Below are positions 52,001 through 61,670 of a DNA stretch of 64,000 nucleotides, in pieces. The stretch spans positions 20,742,015-20,806,014 of the forward strand of contig NC_036461.1 of the NCBI RefSeq assembly GCF_002775205.1, in the 5' to 3' direction. Under the pieces are notes generated by a model, which worked only from the letters and a program-made list of their open reading frames with translations, did no database searches and was not told the origin of the DNA. Positions within the stretch are counted from its first letter, which is position 1, and each line of letters starts with the position of its first letter. The position numbers and the translations under genes were made by a program. This DNA comes from Xiphophorus maculatus. Taxonomy: Eukaryota > Chordata > Actinopteri > Cyprinodontiformes > Poeciliidae.

Positions 52001-54043
52001 ACCATCATCAGGTCTTGTGTTTGGTTCTGTTCATCCTCAGTGAAATCATGAAATGAATGAATGAATGAATCCTGTTTAGTTCTGGAGGTCAGACTGAGAG
52101 TCAGTGAGAGACGACTGGAGGAGCAGGAAACAGGAAGCTCAGGTAACGTGAAACTTTTCTGTCGCTCATTTCAAACATAAATGACTGACTGCTGCTTCGT
52201 TCAGCTGACATCCTGGTCCAACTGAAATCCACCGAAGCTCAGCTGGTCCAGTTAAAGAACCACACAGCAGGTACTATCGTTAGTGCTTTAAATAAGTTTT
52301 GTATGATCGTTAATAATCATTATGAGTCATTTATTATGTCCTGCTCAGTTCTGGAGGTCAGACTGAGAGTCAGTGAGAAGATCCTGGAAGACCTGAAGAA
52401 CGAAAACTCAGGTAACTGGATATTTACAACCATACGCTCTGACGTTTTATTAAGAATCCAACAAATGAATGGGATATTGATCAGACTGAGAGAGAACGGT
52501 TGACTGTCCCCTTTGTCAGATTAATGTCGGAAATCAAAATGCCCCAAATGACCTGAATGAAGCAAAAGTATCTGTACGCTTTTTGATAAATCTGCCAACA
52601 TAAAAACAAATCTTACCATCGTTCCCCTGATGGAAGGAAATGTCAGATGATCTACTTTTATTTATCATGTCATGTTTGTGAGGTTTACATGGATTGGGAT
52701 TCACAGAAACATTCAATCTGATTATGATTCAGAAGGCTCCGATGTGATAGATTATAAAATAATTATTGATGTAACATCGTCCTCCACCCACATTAACCGC
52801 CAACTAAAGACCAAAACATCACAATTATTTTCTTAGTTTTGCAAATCAGACTGAGGGTCATGGAGAGACACGCGTGTGAAGCTGAACATTTACCTTTAAA
52901 TGTTTTATTTACAGAATGTAAAACTCAGATCAAGAGAACAGAGAAGAGCAGAAACACCGGAAAACTCCCAGATTATTAACTGTCTCAGATTCCTAACATA
53001 TCCTAAACATAGTTAGAAATCTGTAAATTTGATTGAAAGAAACTAAATGATCCAATAATGGCTCCTTGAGGAACTCCCTGCTGATGGTTTGTGTTCAGAG
53101 TTGGTGAGTAAACTGAGAGCCAGAGAGACGCAGCTGGAGGACCAGAAGACAACAAACATAAGTACTAGTAGATGCTTACTGAAATATTGGCAAATTAATC
53201 TGTTTCTTAAAAATGAATAAAATTGTTAAATCAAAAATCTGATCTGTAGACATGGAGACCAGACTGAGATCTACTGAGGAACACCTGGACCAATTAAAGA
53301 ATCAGTCTGCAGGTACCATCATCAGGTCTTGTGTTTGGTTCTGTTCATCCTCAGTGAAATCATGAAATGAATGAATGAATGAATCCTGTTTAGTTCTGGA
53401 GGTCAGACTGAGAGTCAGTGAGAGACGACTGGAGGAGCAGGAAACAGGAAGCTCAGGTAACATGTTTTATGTCTTCTTCCTGTTCATATAAATTTGAAAT
53501 AATAATAATTATTTAGCTGTAGCTCTTACAATTGTAGATAAAAATGATAAAGGTACATATTTCTGAAAAGTGAGCCAGGTCTTGACACAAGTTTGACTGT
53601 AGAATAAAACTGATTGATCCAACAGTGGCTCCTGGAGGAACTCCTTCCTAACAGTCAGTTTTCTGTCTAGAGGTGGAGAGCAGACTGAGGTCCAGAGAAA
53701 AACAGCTGGAAGATCAGAAGACAACAATCACTGGTACCACAGGACACTGAGCCACCTGAAGCACAATAAACATGGAAATGAAGTTGACATATTAAATCCA
53801 TGAGTAAAATCTGATCTGTTCTGTAGACATGGAGACCAGACTGAGTTCTACTGAGGAACAAGTGGAGCAATTAAAGAATCAGTCTGCAGGTACCATCATC
53901 AGGACGCTGAGTGAAATAATGACAAATGAAGATCATTAAAAGAAGCTTCATTAGTAAAAGCTGATTTGTTAAGCAGACATGGAGGTCCGACTTGGATCAA
54001 CTGAGGCACAGCTGGAGCAGCTGGAGAATCACACAGCAGGTAC

Positions 54044-54084
<41 letters not shown>

Positions 54085-57000
54085 GGGACTGAATTCATAG
54101 AGCACTTCTCTAGTTAATGGCAGCAGTTTCTCCTTTAGTGGCTCCATCTAGAGGAGAAAGTCATTCAGTTCCAGTGCTAAATGTTCATTAGAATTTAAAG
54201 TTTGCTGATCTTTTAGGATGCGCTCTTGCATTGTTTGTTGCCATTACCATTATATTCCTTAAAAATGGTCTCAAAACAACAATATTATAGGTTATTGTCA
54301 TAACTTCTGGGACTATTTGTCATCCAATAAAATGTATTATCGTGACAGGCCTCCTGACAGTTAATCACAGTTAAAGCTCAGCCAATAGCAGCTAAGGAGA
54401 CAGACAGGTCAAACAGAGACAGACAGGTCAAACAGAGACAGACAGGTCAAACAGAGACAGACAGGTCAACTACATCAGCCCCCTTTCCCTCCGATTGAGC
54501 TCCTCAACTATCTTCTTAGTCACTCTAATTTTATTTTCAGTCCAGTTCTCCCAGATGGAGTCCAGACTAACTGATGGACTGAATAGAACAACAGGTCAGT
54601 CACATTTTTTACTAATCATTTGGTTTCAAATCATTCATTTCTCTCTCTGGTTGCTAACAGCATGCTAACACAACTGCATCCACTTGTTCCTTTAGATGAA
54701 GAATTAATTCACTCTGGCAGTTCAGTTCAGTGATGATCAGTTGAAATATTAATACAAAATAAAATTGAAAGGTACACAAACAAACAAATAGAGGTGTCAA
54801 GGTTACAATATGAAATTAGTTATAGGTCTCCATTTTGTTTCTAAGGTCTCCATCTTGAGTTGTAGTCTTGAGGTTGTTTTTTCCATAGTGTAAACTTTTC
54901 TAATTCTATCTCTCCACTGTGTAATACTGGGAGGCCGTGGCCTCAACCAATCAGATGTTATACATTTCTTCGCAATCAGAAGCAAAACTCTGATCAAGTA
55001 TTCGTTTTTGTCGATCATGTCTGAGGTAACTATTCCTAAAATATAAACAGATGCATCCAGATCTAAATAAATACCTAAAATATTTTTTTACATCTGTTTG
55101 CTCCTCTTTCCAAAACTCGAAGAAATATACATGTTTTAATGGAAACTTTGTAGTCTTCTAAATAAAACAGGATGATCCAAAAAGGCTCCTTGTGTTCAGA
55201 GTTGGTGAGCAGACTGAGAACCGGTGAGAAACAACTGAAAGAGCTGAAGTTTAGTAACTCAAGTAAGGTGCTACTGAGTTCTGCTGAAGGCAAATAAAAA
55301 TGTCATTGTGTTAAATCCATGAATAAAATCTGATCTGTTCTGTAGACATGGAGACCAGACTGAGATCTACTGAGGAACAACTGGACCAATTAAAGAATCA
55401 GTCTGCAGGTACCATCATCAGGTCTTGGGTTTGGTTCTGTTCATCCTCAGTGAAATCATGAAATGAATGAATGAATGAAACCTGTTTAGTTCTGGAGGTC
55501 AGACTGAGAGTCAGTGAGAGACGACTGGAGGAGCAGGAAACAGGAAGCTCAGGTAACAACTAGACTGGTAACATGTTTTTATGTCTTGTTCATGTTCAAA
55601 TAAATTTGAAATAAAAATCACTCATAAGTAACTTTGCCAAGCGTAAATAAAGTTTTTAAATTCACATATTTCTGAAAAGTCTGACCAGAAATGGCTCCTG
55701 GAGGAACTGCTTCCTAACAGTCAGTTTTCTGTCTAGAGGTGGAGAGCAGACTGAGGTCCAGAGAAAAACAACTGGAAGATCAGAAGACATTAAACACATG
55801 TATGATGTTTACTTTATTAAAAATGAAACTTATTTTAAAAACAAGTTGAAAAATTAAATATATAAGAAAAGGCTAATCTGTTCTGTAGACATGGAGACCA
55901 GACTGAGATCTACTGAGGAACAACTGGACCAGTCAAAGAATCAGTCTGCAGGTACCATCATCAGGTCTTGTGTTTGGTTCTGTTCTTCCTCAGTGAAATC
56001 ATGAAATGAATGAATGAATGAAACCTGTTTAGTTCTGGAGGTCAGACTGAGAGTCAGTGAGAGACGACTGGAGGAGCAGGAAACAGGAAGCTCAGGTAAC
56101 GTGAAACTTTTACATCGACTGAACATTTTGTAATAACTTGTCATAACTAGAGCAGGTATGTTTTACCATCTGAACCAAGGAAACAAAACGTCTTGCTCCA
56201 GATCGGTTGTCTCAACATGTAAATGTTGTAGAAATCCTCCAGTCCAAACTGTCTGGTTGATGTAAAAATGACTCTTTTGTTTTTTGGCTTATCAGTTATT
56301 CTATAATGTTTCTAACAAACTTGTTAAAATAGATGATTAAAGCTGATGAGTTTAGTTTTAAATCAATATTATTGCATAACAATAATACTGAGTGGCTTTG
56401 CTACTAGCAGTTACATGGTTCATCTATTCTGATGCTTTAAATTATGTTTATTTCAACTCCATGTGTGATTTTCAGCTCAGTTCTCCTGGATGGAGTCCAG
56501 GCTGACGGATGAACAGCGCAGAACTGCAGGTCAATCACATTATCACAAGTCATTTGATTAATAAATCATTTCAATTGCTGTTTTTTAAAAAAAATTATCT
56601 TTGGGCTTTAAGTCACAGAAGTTTGCAGATTTATATTTCTTAGTTATTTTCATTTTAAGACATTTGAGAAAACATTCTGTGGACTGATGAGACAAAGGTG
56701 GGACGTTTTTGAAGGTCTGTGTCCAGGAATCCTTAAAACGTATTTAAAAAGTCTCAAATTCAAGTATCTAAAATTCAGGCAATACATTTATTTTTAAAAA
56801 GTAAGTTTAATACGTTAACCACAGGTCTTAAATTTTGTCATGACACGAACATTTAATGGTTTATATTCTTTGTATTTTTTTTCCCGTGGGACTTTTCTAT
56901 CAGGCAAAAGTTTGAGTCGCACTCAGATATCTTCTTTGAGTCTACTGATAGTTAACCGCTAACTTGCCTTGCTAGCCAGTTAGCTTTTTTGCATCTATCA

Positions 57001-58448
57001 TGGATAAGTGCAAACTTATCAGCAGTTGGTTGGCTGGATGAAGTTCTGTGGAGATCCAGGTCTTAAATTTCATTCATAATGGTCTTTAAAAGTCTTAAAT
57101 TTGACTTGGTAAAACCTGGAGAAACCCAGTGTTTAGAATATTAACGGGTTGAAAAATGAGACTGGTGTGATTCTAAACATTATTACACTTTTTAATGAGT
57201 GAGATTATAGTAATATTGATTTATAATAAATTATTTTTCAGAGTTTGAAACCCAGCTGTCAGCTGTGACTTTCAGACTGAACGTGACTAAGGAGCTTCTG
57301 GATGATCTGAAGAAACAAAGTCTAGGTGACGGATAATTACAGATGTTTTTTTTAGCAGTTTTTTTTATGCCCATTGTGCCTGGATGAACAGTTTTGTGTT
57401 TTATATGTCAGCTGGAGCAGCTGAACTGGCTTCACTTTCAGAGAGACTGACCGCAGCTCAGGGGAACACAGAAGGTAAATTCTCCTGAGACATTCTGGGC
57501 GCCTGACATTCAGAAACAATGAAAAAATAATGAAGATGTTTCATCTAAGCTACCGATCAGACTGAAGACAGAACGATTAAACTCTTCAGCTCTGACGACA
57601 TCACAGAACCAAACATGGAGAAGCAGCATTCAGCTTCTAAGCACCTCAAATCTGGGACAAACTTCCAGAAAACTGAAAACTAGCTGAAACACCGAGTTCC
57701 TTTAAATCCGGGCTAAAAACGTACCAGTTTAGAGCTGAACCATTTGAACTGTAATAACTGGAATATCGACCGACCAACAAACCAACAACATGACAAAATG
57801 TAAAATCTGCTATTGGTTTTCACAACTCCTGACAATATGGTGTTTATGATGTGAAGCACTTGAACGGCCATGTTGTTTGACATGTGCTGTACAAATAAAC
57901 TTGATTGATCGATTGATCACTGAGGCTCCAACATGTTTCTTCCAGATGAGGTGAAGGTGGCTTTTTCAGCCGGTCTGACTGATTCAGGAATAGTCGGTCC
58001 ATTTGATGAAGAAACTACTCTGATCTTCTCCAAAACCATCACCAACGTTGGCCGAGGATACAACAGCTCTGCAGGTAGCAGGAGGGCCGTCTCTGTAAAC
58101 GCTCTGTCTGTCTGTCTGTCTGGCTGCAGGGCAGTGAACTGATGAATGAATGTTGCTGCTGCTGCAGGTGTTTTCACCGCTCCAGTCACGGGACTTTATT
58201 TCTTCAGCTTCACGGCTGCAGATTACTTGAAGGGTTACATGGGCCTGTACCTGTACAGGAACGAGCAGCAAGTCACCTTCAGCCTGGACCTGAATGACCA
58301 TGGAGGATACGCCTCCATGACCAGTGCAGTGGCTCTGCAGCTGGATCGGGGCGATCGGGTTCGCCTCGCTCTGCCAGCCAGCTATCGGCTCTATGACGAC
58401 TCCAGAAACTTCAGCGTGTTCTCAGGTTTCCTGCTGTTCCCGGTCTGA
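46087..58448 (+). CDS. Secreted coiled-coil stalk protein with C-terminal C1q domain
   Basis: I recognise the domains but not a named ortholog. Exon 1 (46087-46438) starts with a signal peptide (hydrophobic LFLLMLCCSV, likely cut after GEGRA) and a long leucine-rich coiled coil. About 29 phase 1-1 exons follow, nearly all coiled coil. The last two (57946-58074 and 58168-58448) encode a 136-residue C1q domain. It has VAFSAGL, the VFTAPVTGLYFFSF strand motif and the closing FSGFLLFPV. There is no collagen repeat, unlike C1q or adiponectin. The assembled protein is about 847 residues. C1q domains trimerise, so a trimeric stalk-and-head lectin-like or immune/adhesion protein is plausible but inferred. 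Non-block exons: 47284-47358, 47436-47519, 48768-48830, 49886-49987, 51008-51079, 51160-51216, 57242-57325 and 57412-57474. AATAAA lies at 58492. Which exons are joined in vivo is unproven. Confidence 0.85.
47579..47770. mobile_element. Tc1-like relic in C1q-gene intron
   Basis: The pattern 'GTGCTCACACTCCCTGACC' then TCCACATTTCCTCACGTTCC resembles the end region of fish Tc1-type elements. Weak, with boundaries unclear. Confidence 0.35.
49093..49860. mobile_element. Tc1-like relic in C1q-gene intron, host of a nested hAT MITE
   Basis: Landmarks AAAAGTATTCACACCC, the stretch ending ATTCTCAGTTGGATTTAAGT, TTTGACTAGGCCATTTTA and TGTAATGTGACAAAGTGTGA are in the order seen in fish Tc1-type elements. 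The hAT MITE at 49462-49684 interrupts it. An apparent 15-nt microexon (49223-49237) lies inside this relic and is therefore discounted. Confidence 0.6.
49462..49684. mobile_element. hAT MITE with 8-bp target duplication
   Basis: A 223-bp element with ends CACAGGTGTCAAACTCCAGG and the inverse of CAGGGGTGTCGAACTCCAGT. The 8-bp sequence GTCTATCA flanks it exactly (49454-49461, 49685-49692), the size made by hAT transposases. It was inserted into an older Tc1-like relic. Confidence 0.85.
50292..50578. mobile_element. hAT MITE, GC-rich
   Basis: A 287-bp element with 15-bp inverted ends CAGTGGTCCCCAACC and CAGCGGTCCCCAACC (the latter inverted). It is flanked by the 8-bp repeats CTCTCGAC (50284-50291) and CTCTAGAC (50579-50586), which differ at one base. 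The interior contains repeated CCGGTCCGC motifs. Confidence 0.85.
51784..52411 (+). repeat. Coiled-coil exon block 0 (types A-B-C-B'-C')
   Basis: Five exons: A 51784-51846, B 51936-51998, C 52080-52142, B' 52205-52270 and C' 52349-52411. All but B' are 63 nt; B' is 66 nt. Type A reads E/H-VESRLRSREKQLEDQ, B reads METRLRSTEEQLDQ and C reads VLEVRLRVSERRLEEQ. Hydrophobic positions 2, 6, 13 and others follow a 4-3 heptad spacing that carries over from exon to exon. Confidence 0.85.
52837..52895 (+). pseudogene. Dead type-C coiled-coil exon
   Basis: After a plausible acceptor (TTTTCTTAG), the sequence reads like a diverged type-C exon (LQIRLRVMERHACEAEH). The conserved tail and the donor in the right phase are missing: the first GT after the homology would shift the frame. 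It is most likely a decayed duplicate. Confidence 0.6.
54043..54084 (+). repeat. (ATC)n microsatellite
   Basis: About 14 uninterrupted ATC units start three bases after the donor of the B'' exon. The shorter ACCATCATCAGG in the same place after other type-B exons shows where the expansion began. Confidence 0.92.
54397..54469 (+). repeat. 19-bp tandem repeat, 3.8 copies
   Basis: The unit GAGACAGACAGGTCAAACA is repeated without visible change, with a partial last copy. It lies in a C1q-gene intron. Confidence 0.92.
54770..55095 (-). mobile_element. L1-clade LINE ORF2 C-terminal fragment
   Basis: The minus strand carries an open frame of about 95 codons ending at 54803, with CITSDWLRPRPPSITQW and a terminal KWRPI. 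It is related to the copy at 17795. It is antisense to the C1q gene, in the intron between exon blocks 1 and 2. No clear poly-A or target duplication is visible. Confidence 0.7.
55200..56529 (+). repeat. Coiled-coil exon block 2 (A'-B-C-A-B-C-D)
   Basis: Seven exons: A' 55200-55262, B 55346-55408, C 55490-55552, A 55737-55799, B 55889-55951, C 56033-56095 and D 56476-56529. The first six are 63 nt, D is 54 nt (QFSWMESRLTDEQRR). The A-B-C part (55737-56095) has the same 359-bp length as 51784-52142 and differs from it at about seven positions by eye, introns included. Confidence 0.87.
57595..57920 (+). mobile_element. L2-type LINE 3' end
   Basis: The sequence includes decayed ORF2 end text (CTGGGACAAACTTCCAGAAA, then TCCTTTAAATCCGGGCTAAA) and the tail GCTGTACAAATAAACTTGAT followed by GATT repeats. 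This is the typical 3' end of fish L2-group LINEs. It lies in the intron before the first C1q exon. Confidence 0.6.
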
Positions 58449-58644
58449 CCTGGCTACGTCAGGAGCAACATGGAGTCTTCACTCAGACTGAAATAAAAGT
58501 AAATTTTTTGGTCAGTGGAAAGGATTCTGTGGTTCCATTTTGAACAAACTCAACTCTAACTATCTTGACGAGTATAAGTACACATTTCATTCAGGTTGGG
58601 TATGTGTATTTTTTTGTGGTCTGTCTCTTGTCTATGCTGTGTAT

Positions 58645-58692
58645 GATCTGTTCCCAACCTGTATGTCTGTCCATACAGGTTGGGAACAGATC
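58645..58692. repeat. Perfect 21-bp hairpin, 6-nt loop
   Basis: Arms at 58645-58665 and 58672-58692 are exact reverse complements (starting GATCTGTTCCCAACC). It is the longest of the snap-back palindromes in the window and lies 200 bp after the C1q gene stop. Confidence 0.92.
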
Positions 58693-58869
58693 CGGTTATA
58701 GTTGGATCAAACCTGGGGAACAATTAAAGAAGTGGAATATCACATCTATCTCCCTCAAATCAACAGAAAAATCAAGTTGTTAGGAGATAAAATGTCAAAA
58801 AAAATAAAAAAAATATGACAGCATTTGATTCTGACATTTTAATAAAGTCACCTTAGCGCTGGGTTGGAC

Positions 58870-59096
58870 TCTCTAGTCCAGTACTTGACTGGTTTGAATC
58901 TTACCTGTTAACCTCTTTATGTCAACAGATAATGTCTCATGGCAAAGGACAGGAAATCATATGGGGACCTTAAGGTTCAATCTTGGGACCCCTACTATTT
59001 ATTATCTATATGCTCCAGCTAGCTCAAACACAAGTAACCATAACTAGGCAGATGATCCACAGCTCTCCATTATGATGTCACCAGGTGACTCTAAAC
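58870..59096 (+). mobile_element. L2/Rex-type LINE reverse-transcriptase fragment
   Basis: Frames broken by stops and shifts still read GSILGPLLFIIYML, then ADDPQL, matching reverse-transcriptase block 4 and the (Y/F)ADD active-site motif of L2-type LINEs. Non-functional. Confidence 0.7.
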
Positions 59097-59287
59097 CAGG
59101 GTGCTCCAGTCCAGTCCTGGAGAGCTGCCGTCCTACAACGTTTAGATGCAGCCTTACTCCAACAGACCAGGATCAGCTCTGAACAGGCCTGCTAACGAGC
59201 CATTCATTTGATTCAGGTGTGTTGGAGCAGGGATCCATCTGAAAGTTGCAGGACTGTTGCTCTGGAGGACTGGACTTGAGGACCCCT
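59097..59287. mobile_element. hAT-like MITE
   Basis: Ends CAGGGTGCTCCAGTCCAGTC and the inverse of the right end (GAGGACTGGACTTGAGGACC) form an imperfect inverted repeat. The interior GTTGCAGGACTG is shared with the 49.5-kb element. Target duplication is unclear. Confidence 0.55.
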
Positions 59288-59420
59288 CAAAGCCCAACCA
59301 ATCACTGAACAGATGCTTAGAGCAAATCAATGGTTTGTTTTCCATTGACATTGTTTTTCTTCCTTAATAACAAAAAACACCTTCATTTAAAACTGCATTT
59401 TGTTTATTTGTATTGTCTTG

Positions 59421-59690
59421 ATGGGTTGCACAGTGTTACAGTTGGTAGCATTGATGCCTTCTAGCAAGAAGGTCCTGGGTTCGATTCCCGGCCCGGGGTC
59501 TTTCTGCACGGAGTTTGCATGTTCTCCCTGTGCATGGTGGGTTTTCTCTGGGTTCTCCGACTTCCTCCCACAGTCCAAAAACATGACTGCCAGGTTAATT
59601 GGTCTCTCTAAATTCTCCTTAGGTGTGAGTGTGTGTGAATGTATTGGGATGGATAGATAGTTAGATAGATAGATATGGATGGATAATTTT
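59421..59690 (+). mobile_element. tRNA-like SINE, copy 1
   Basis: A B-box-like GGTTCGATTCC (59478-59488) is followed by the conserved body GAGTTTGCATGTTCTCCCTG and CCTCCCACAGTCCAAAAACA, then a simple tail of GATAGATAGATGGAT units. The same family recurs at 61129. Confidence 0.7.
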
Positions 59691-60145
59691 TTTTGTACAT
59701 TTATGTTAGTCGCCATATAGAGACATAATAAAATTCAGCTGCTTTGACTCGCCAGTAAGCGCTTTGCTCTCCTCCCACAGAGCCTCCTTCTCAGTTTTTT
59801 GCCGGGTGACTGTTAAGGAGTTTGTCCATGGACAAAGAAGCAAATAGGATGGGGCGTGCTGTGGTGGCGCAGGTTCGACTCCCGGTCCCGACGACCTTTG
59901 CCGCATGTCCTCCTCCTCTCCTCACCTTCCTTCCTGTCTGCCTACTGTGGAAAAAATACGAGCCACTGGCGCCGCAAAAACTCTTCGGAGGAAAAAAAAG
60001 AAGGAATAAAAAAAAGAAGCAAATAGGAGCTTTGCTACTTTTTTTACAGCAAAATTAATAAACAAAGAAAGAAACAAAAGTTGTTCAATTATTTTTGCTT
60101 GATTTGAGAAATATGCACAATTTGATGAATCCCATTTTTTTTTAT
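59691..60145. repeat. Duplicated segment X (carries an inserted SINE)
   Basis: Text starting TTTATGTTAGTCGCCATATA matches 61385-61670 closely. This copy is interrupted at 59850-60012 by a SINE that the other copy lacks. The SINE copies just upstream (59421 and 61129) are part of the same duplicated unit. Confidence 0.8.
59850..60012 (+). mobile_element. Internally deleted tRNA SINE with target duplication
   Basis: The head GGGCGTGCTGTGGTGGCGCA runs straight into a B box GGTTCGACTCC, then CGACGACCTTTGCCGCATGT and an A-rich tail. The usual sequence between A and B boxes is missing. AAAGAAGCAAATAGGA flanks it exactly at 59834-59849 and 60013-60028. The paralogous segment at about 61510-61540 is the unoccupied site. 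Confidence 0.85.
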
Positions 60146-60435
60146 TGTGAAACCAACTTTTTTTTATTCCAGTTTAACGGTAAAGTTAAATCTTATTTTA
60201 ATAATAAAAAACAGTTGTAAATAATCTATTAGCATATTTACTCTCTCGTTACTTTTACTACATTTTGTCTGTGACTTCCAAACTGAGAAAGGGGAAGTAA
60301 AAGAAAGTAAAACAGACTGAAGCCATCTCTGAAAAACCCAGAATATCACTGCAACATTAAGATTTGATTCATTGTACATAAATACATTTTTTTAAAAAGT
60401 TCTTTAACTGTCGATAAGATGTTTGAAACATAAAC
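60146..60435. repeat. Duplicated segment Y, copy 1
   Basis: From TGTGAAACCAACTTTTTT to GTTTGAAACATAAAC it is nearly identical to 62958-63250. No coding potential is evident. Confidence 0.85.
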
Positions 60436-61128
60436 GTCTTCACACGGGGAGCCAGAGGAGAAGAAAACAACAAAACAGATTGTGGATTGTGCACAACACA
60501 AATCATTTCTCATCAATTTCAGTGAATGGAAGAGAAAAGAAAAGAGAAATCAAGTGTGTGACGGAATACGTTAGCGACGGTGTGAGCCACCACCAACACG
60601 TCACTGAGCAGTGAGCTCAGTGACGTGAGCAGTCAGCGTTTGCTGCCTCAAGTTAACGTTAGCTTCCAAGTCTCAGTTTCTTACAATGTAATGTTATTTC
60701 ATTGCATTTCACAAATTACTTCAGGAGCATAACGAGGTGCAAAGCGTTTGCTAGCATGAGCTATTTTCACAAAACCCTTCAAAGGTGAACGTTGAACGTG
60801 TTTGGAGATTTGAGGACATGAGCTAATTCAAGCGACACCGGTTTCCTTGACCGGCGGTTCCGTTTGGCAAGCAAAATAGCCGCTACAAACTCAACCCCTA
60901 CCTTCTCCGAAGCTTGACTTTTTTTGGTTCAAACTAGCTTCAACCAGTCTGCATTTATACGTCAAATAAATGCTGCTTTTAATCCAGCTGGAAGTGACAG
61001 CTACGGCGTTCATGGGCAACGCACGTGGTGTTGTTTTCAACGGAAGTGACGTGAAAAGGCCCGGATGATGATCACCCGGTGACGTCAAAATGCTAAGAGT
61101 TATATTAATAGTAGCGCCATTCTATAGC

Positions 61129-61670
61129 GGGCTGCACAGTGGCTCAGTCCGTAAGGTTGTTGCCTTACAGTCGAAAGGTTGTGGGTTCGCTTCCCATAAC
61201 TACTGTAGGAGTTTGCATGTTCTCCCTGTGCATGCGTGGGTTTCCTCCGGGTACTCCGGTTTCCTCCCACATTCCAAAAACATGACAACAAGGTAAGAGT
61301 TCATTGGTCACTCCAAATTCTCCCTAGGTGTGAGTGTGTTCCCCTTAGATAGAAATGGATGAATGGAAAATAAAATTTTTTTTAATGATTTATGTTAATC
61401 GCCATATAGAGACCTAATAAATTCAGATGCTTTGACTCGCCAGTAAGCGCTTTGCTCTCCTCCCACAGAGCCTCCTTCCCAGTTTTTTGACAGGTGACTG
61501 TTGAGGAGTTTGTCCATGGACAAACAGCAAACAGGAGCTTTGTTGGGGGGTTTTCTACGGCAAAATTAATAACAACGAATCAAAAGTTATTCAGTTCTTT
61601 TTGCTTGATTTGAAAAATATGCACAATTTGATGAATCGTTTTTTTTCCACTGTGAAACCAACTTTTTTTT
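61129..61670 (+). repeat. SINE copy 2 plus duplicated segment X' (empty site)
   Basis: 61129-61365 is a second copy of the SINE at 59421 (B box GGTTCGCTTCC, body GAGTTTGCATGTTCTCCCTG). From 61385 it continues as segment X without the SINE insertion found in the other copy. Confidence 0.75.

Larger units (their letters stand above)
53099..54594 (+). repeat. Coiled-coil exon block 1 (A'-B-C-A-B-B''-D)
   Basis: Seven exons: A' 53099-53161, B 53250-53312, C 53394-53456, A 53671-53733, B 53827-53889, B'' 53977-54039 and D 54541-54594. The first six are each 63 nt and D is 54 nt (QFSQMESRLTDGLNRT). Order and intron text parallel block 2. Between B'' and D lie an ATC microsatellite and a 19-bp tandem repeat. 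Confidence 0.85.

Noticed and set aside
59478-59488. A possible tRNA gene, from the B-box-like motif
   Set aside because: No cloverleaf or A box fits. The motif belongs to a SINE that recurs at 61129.
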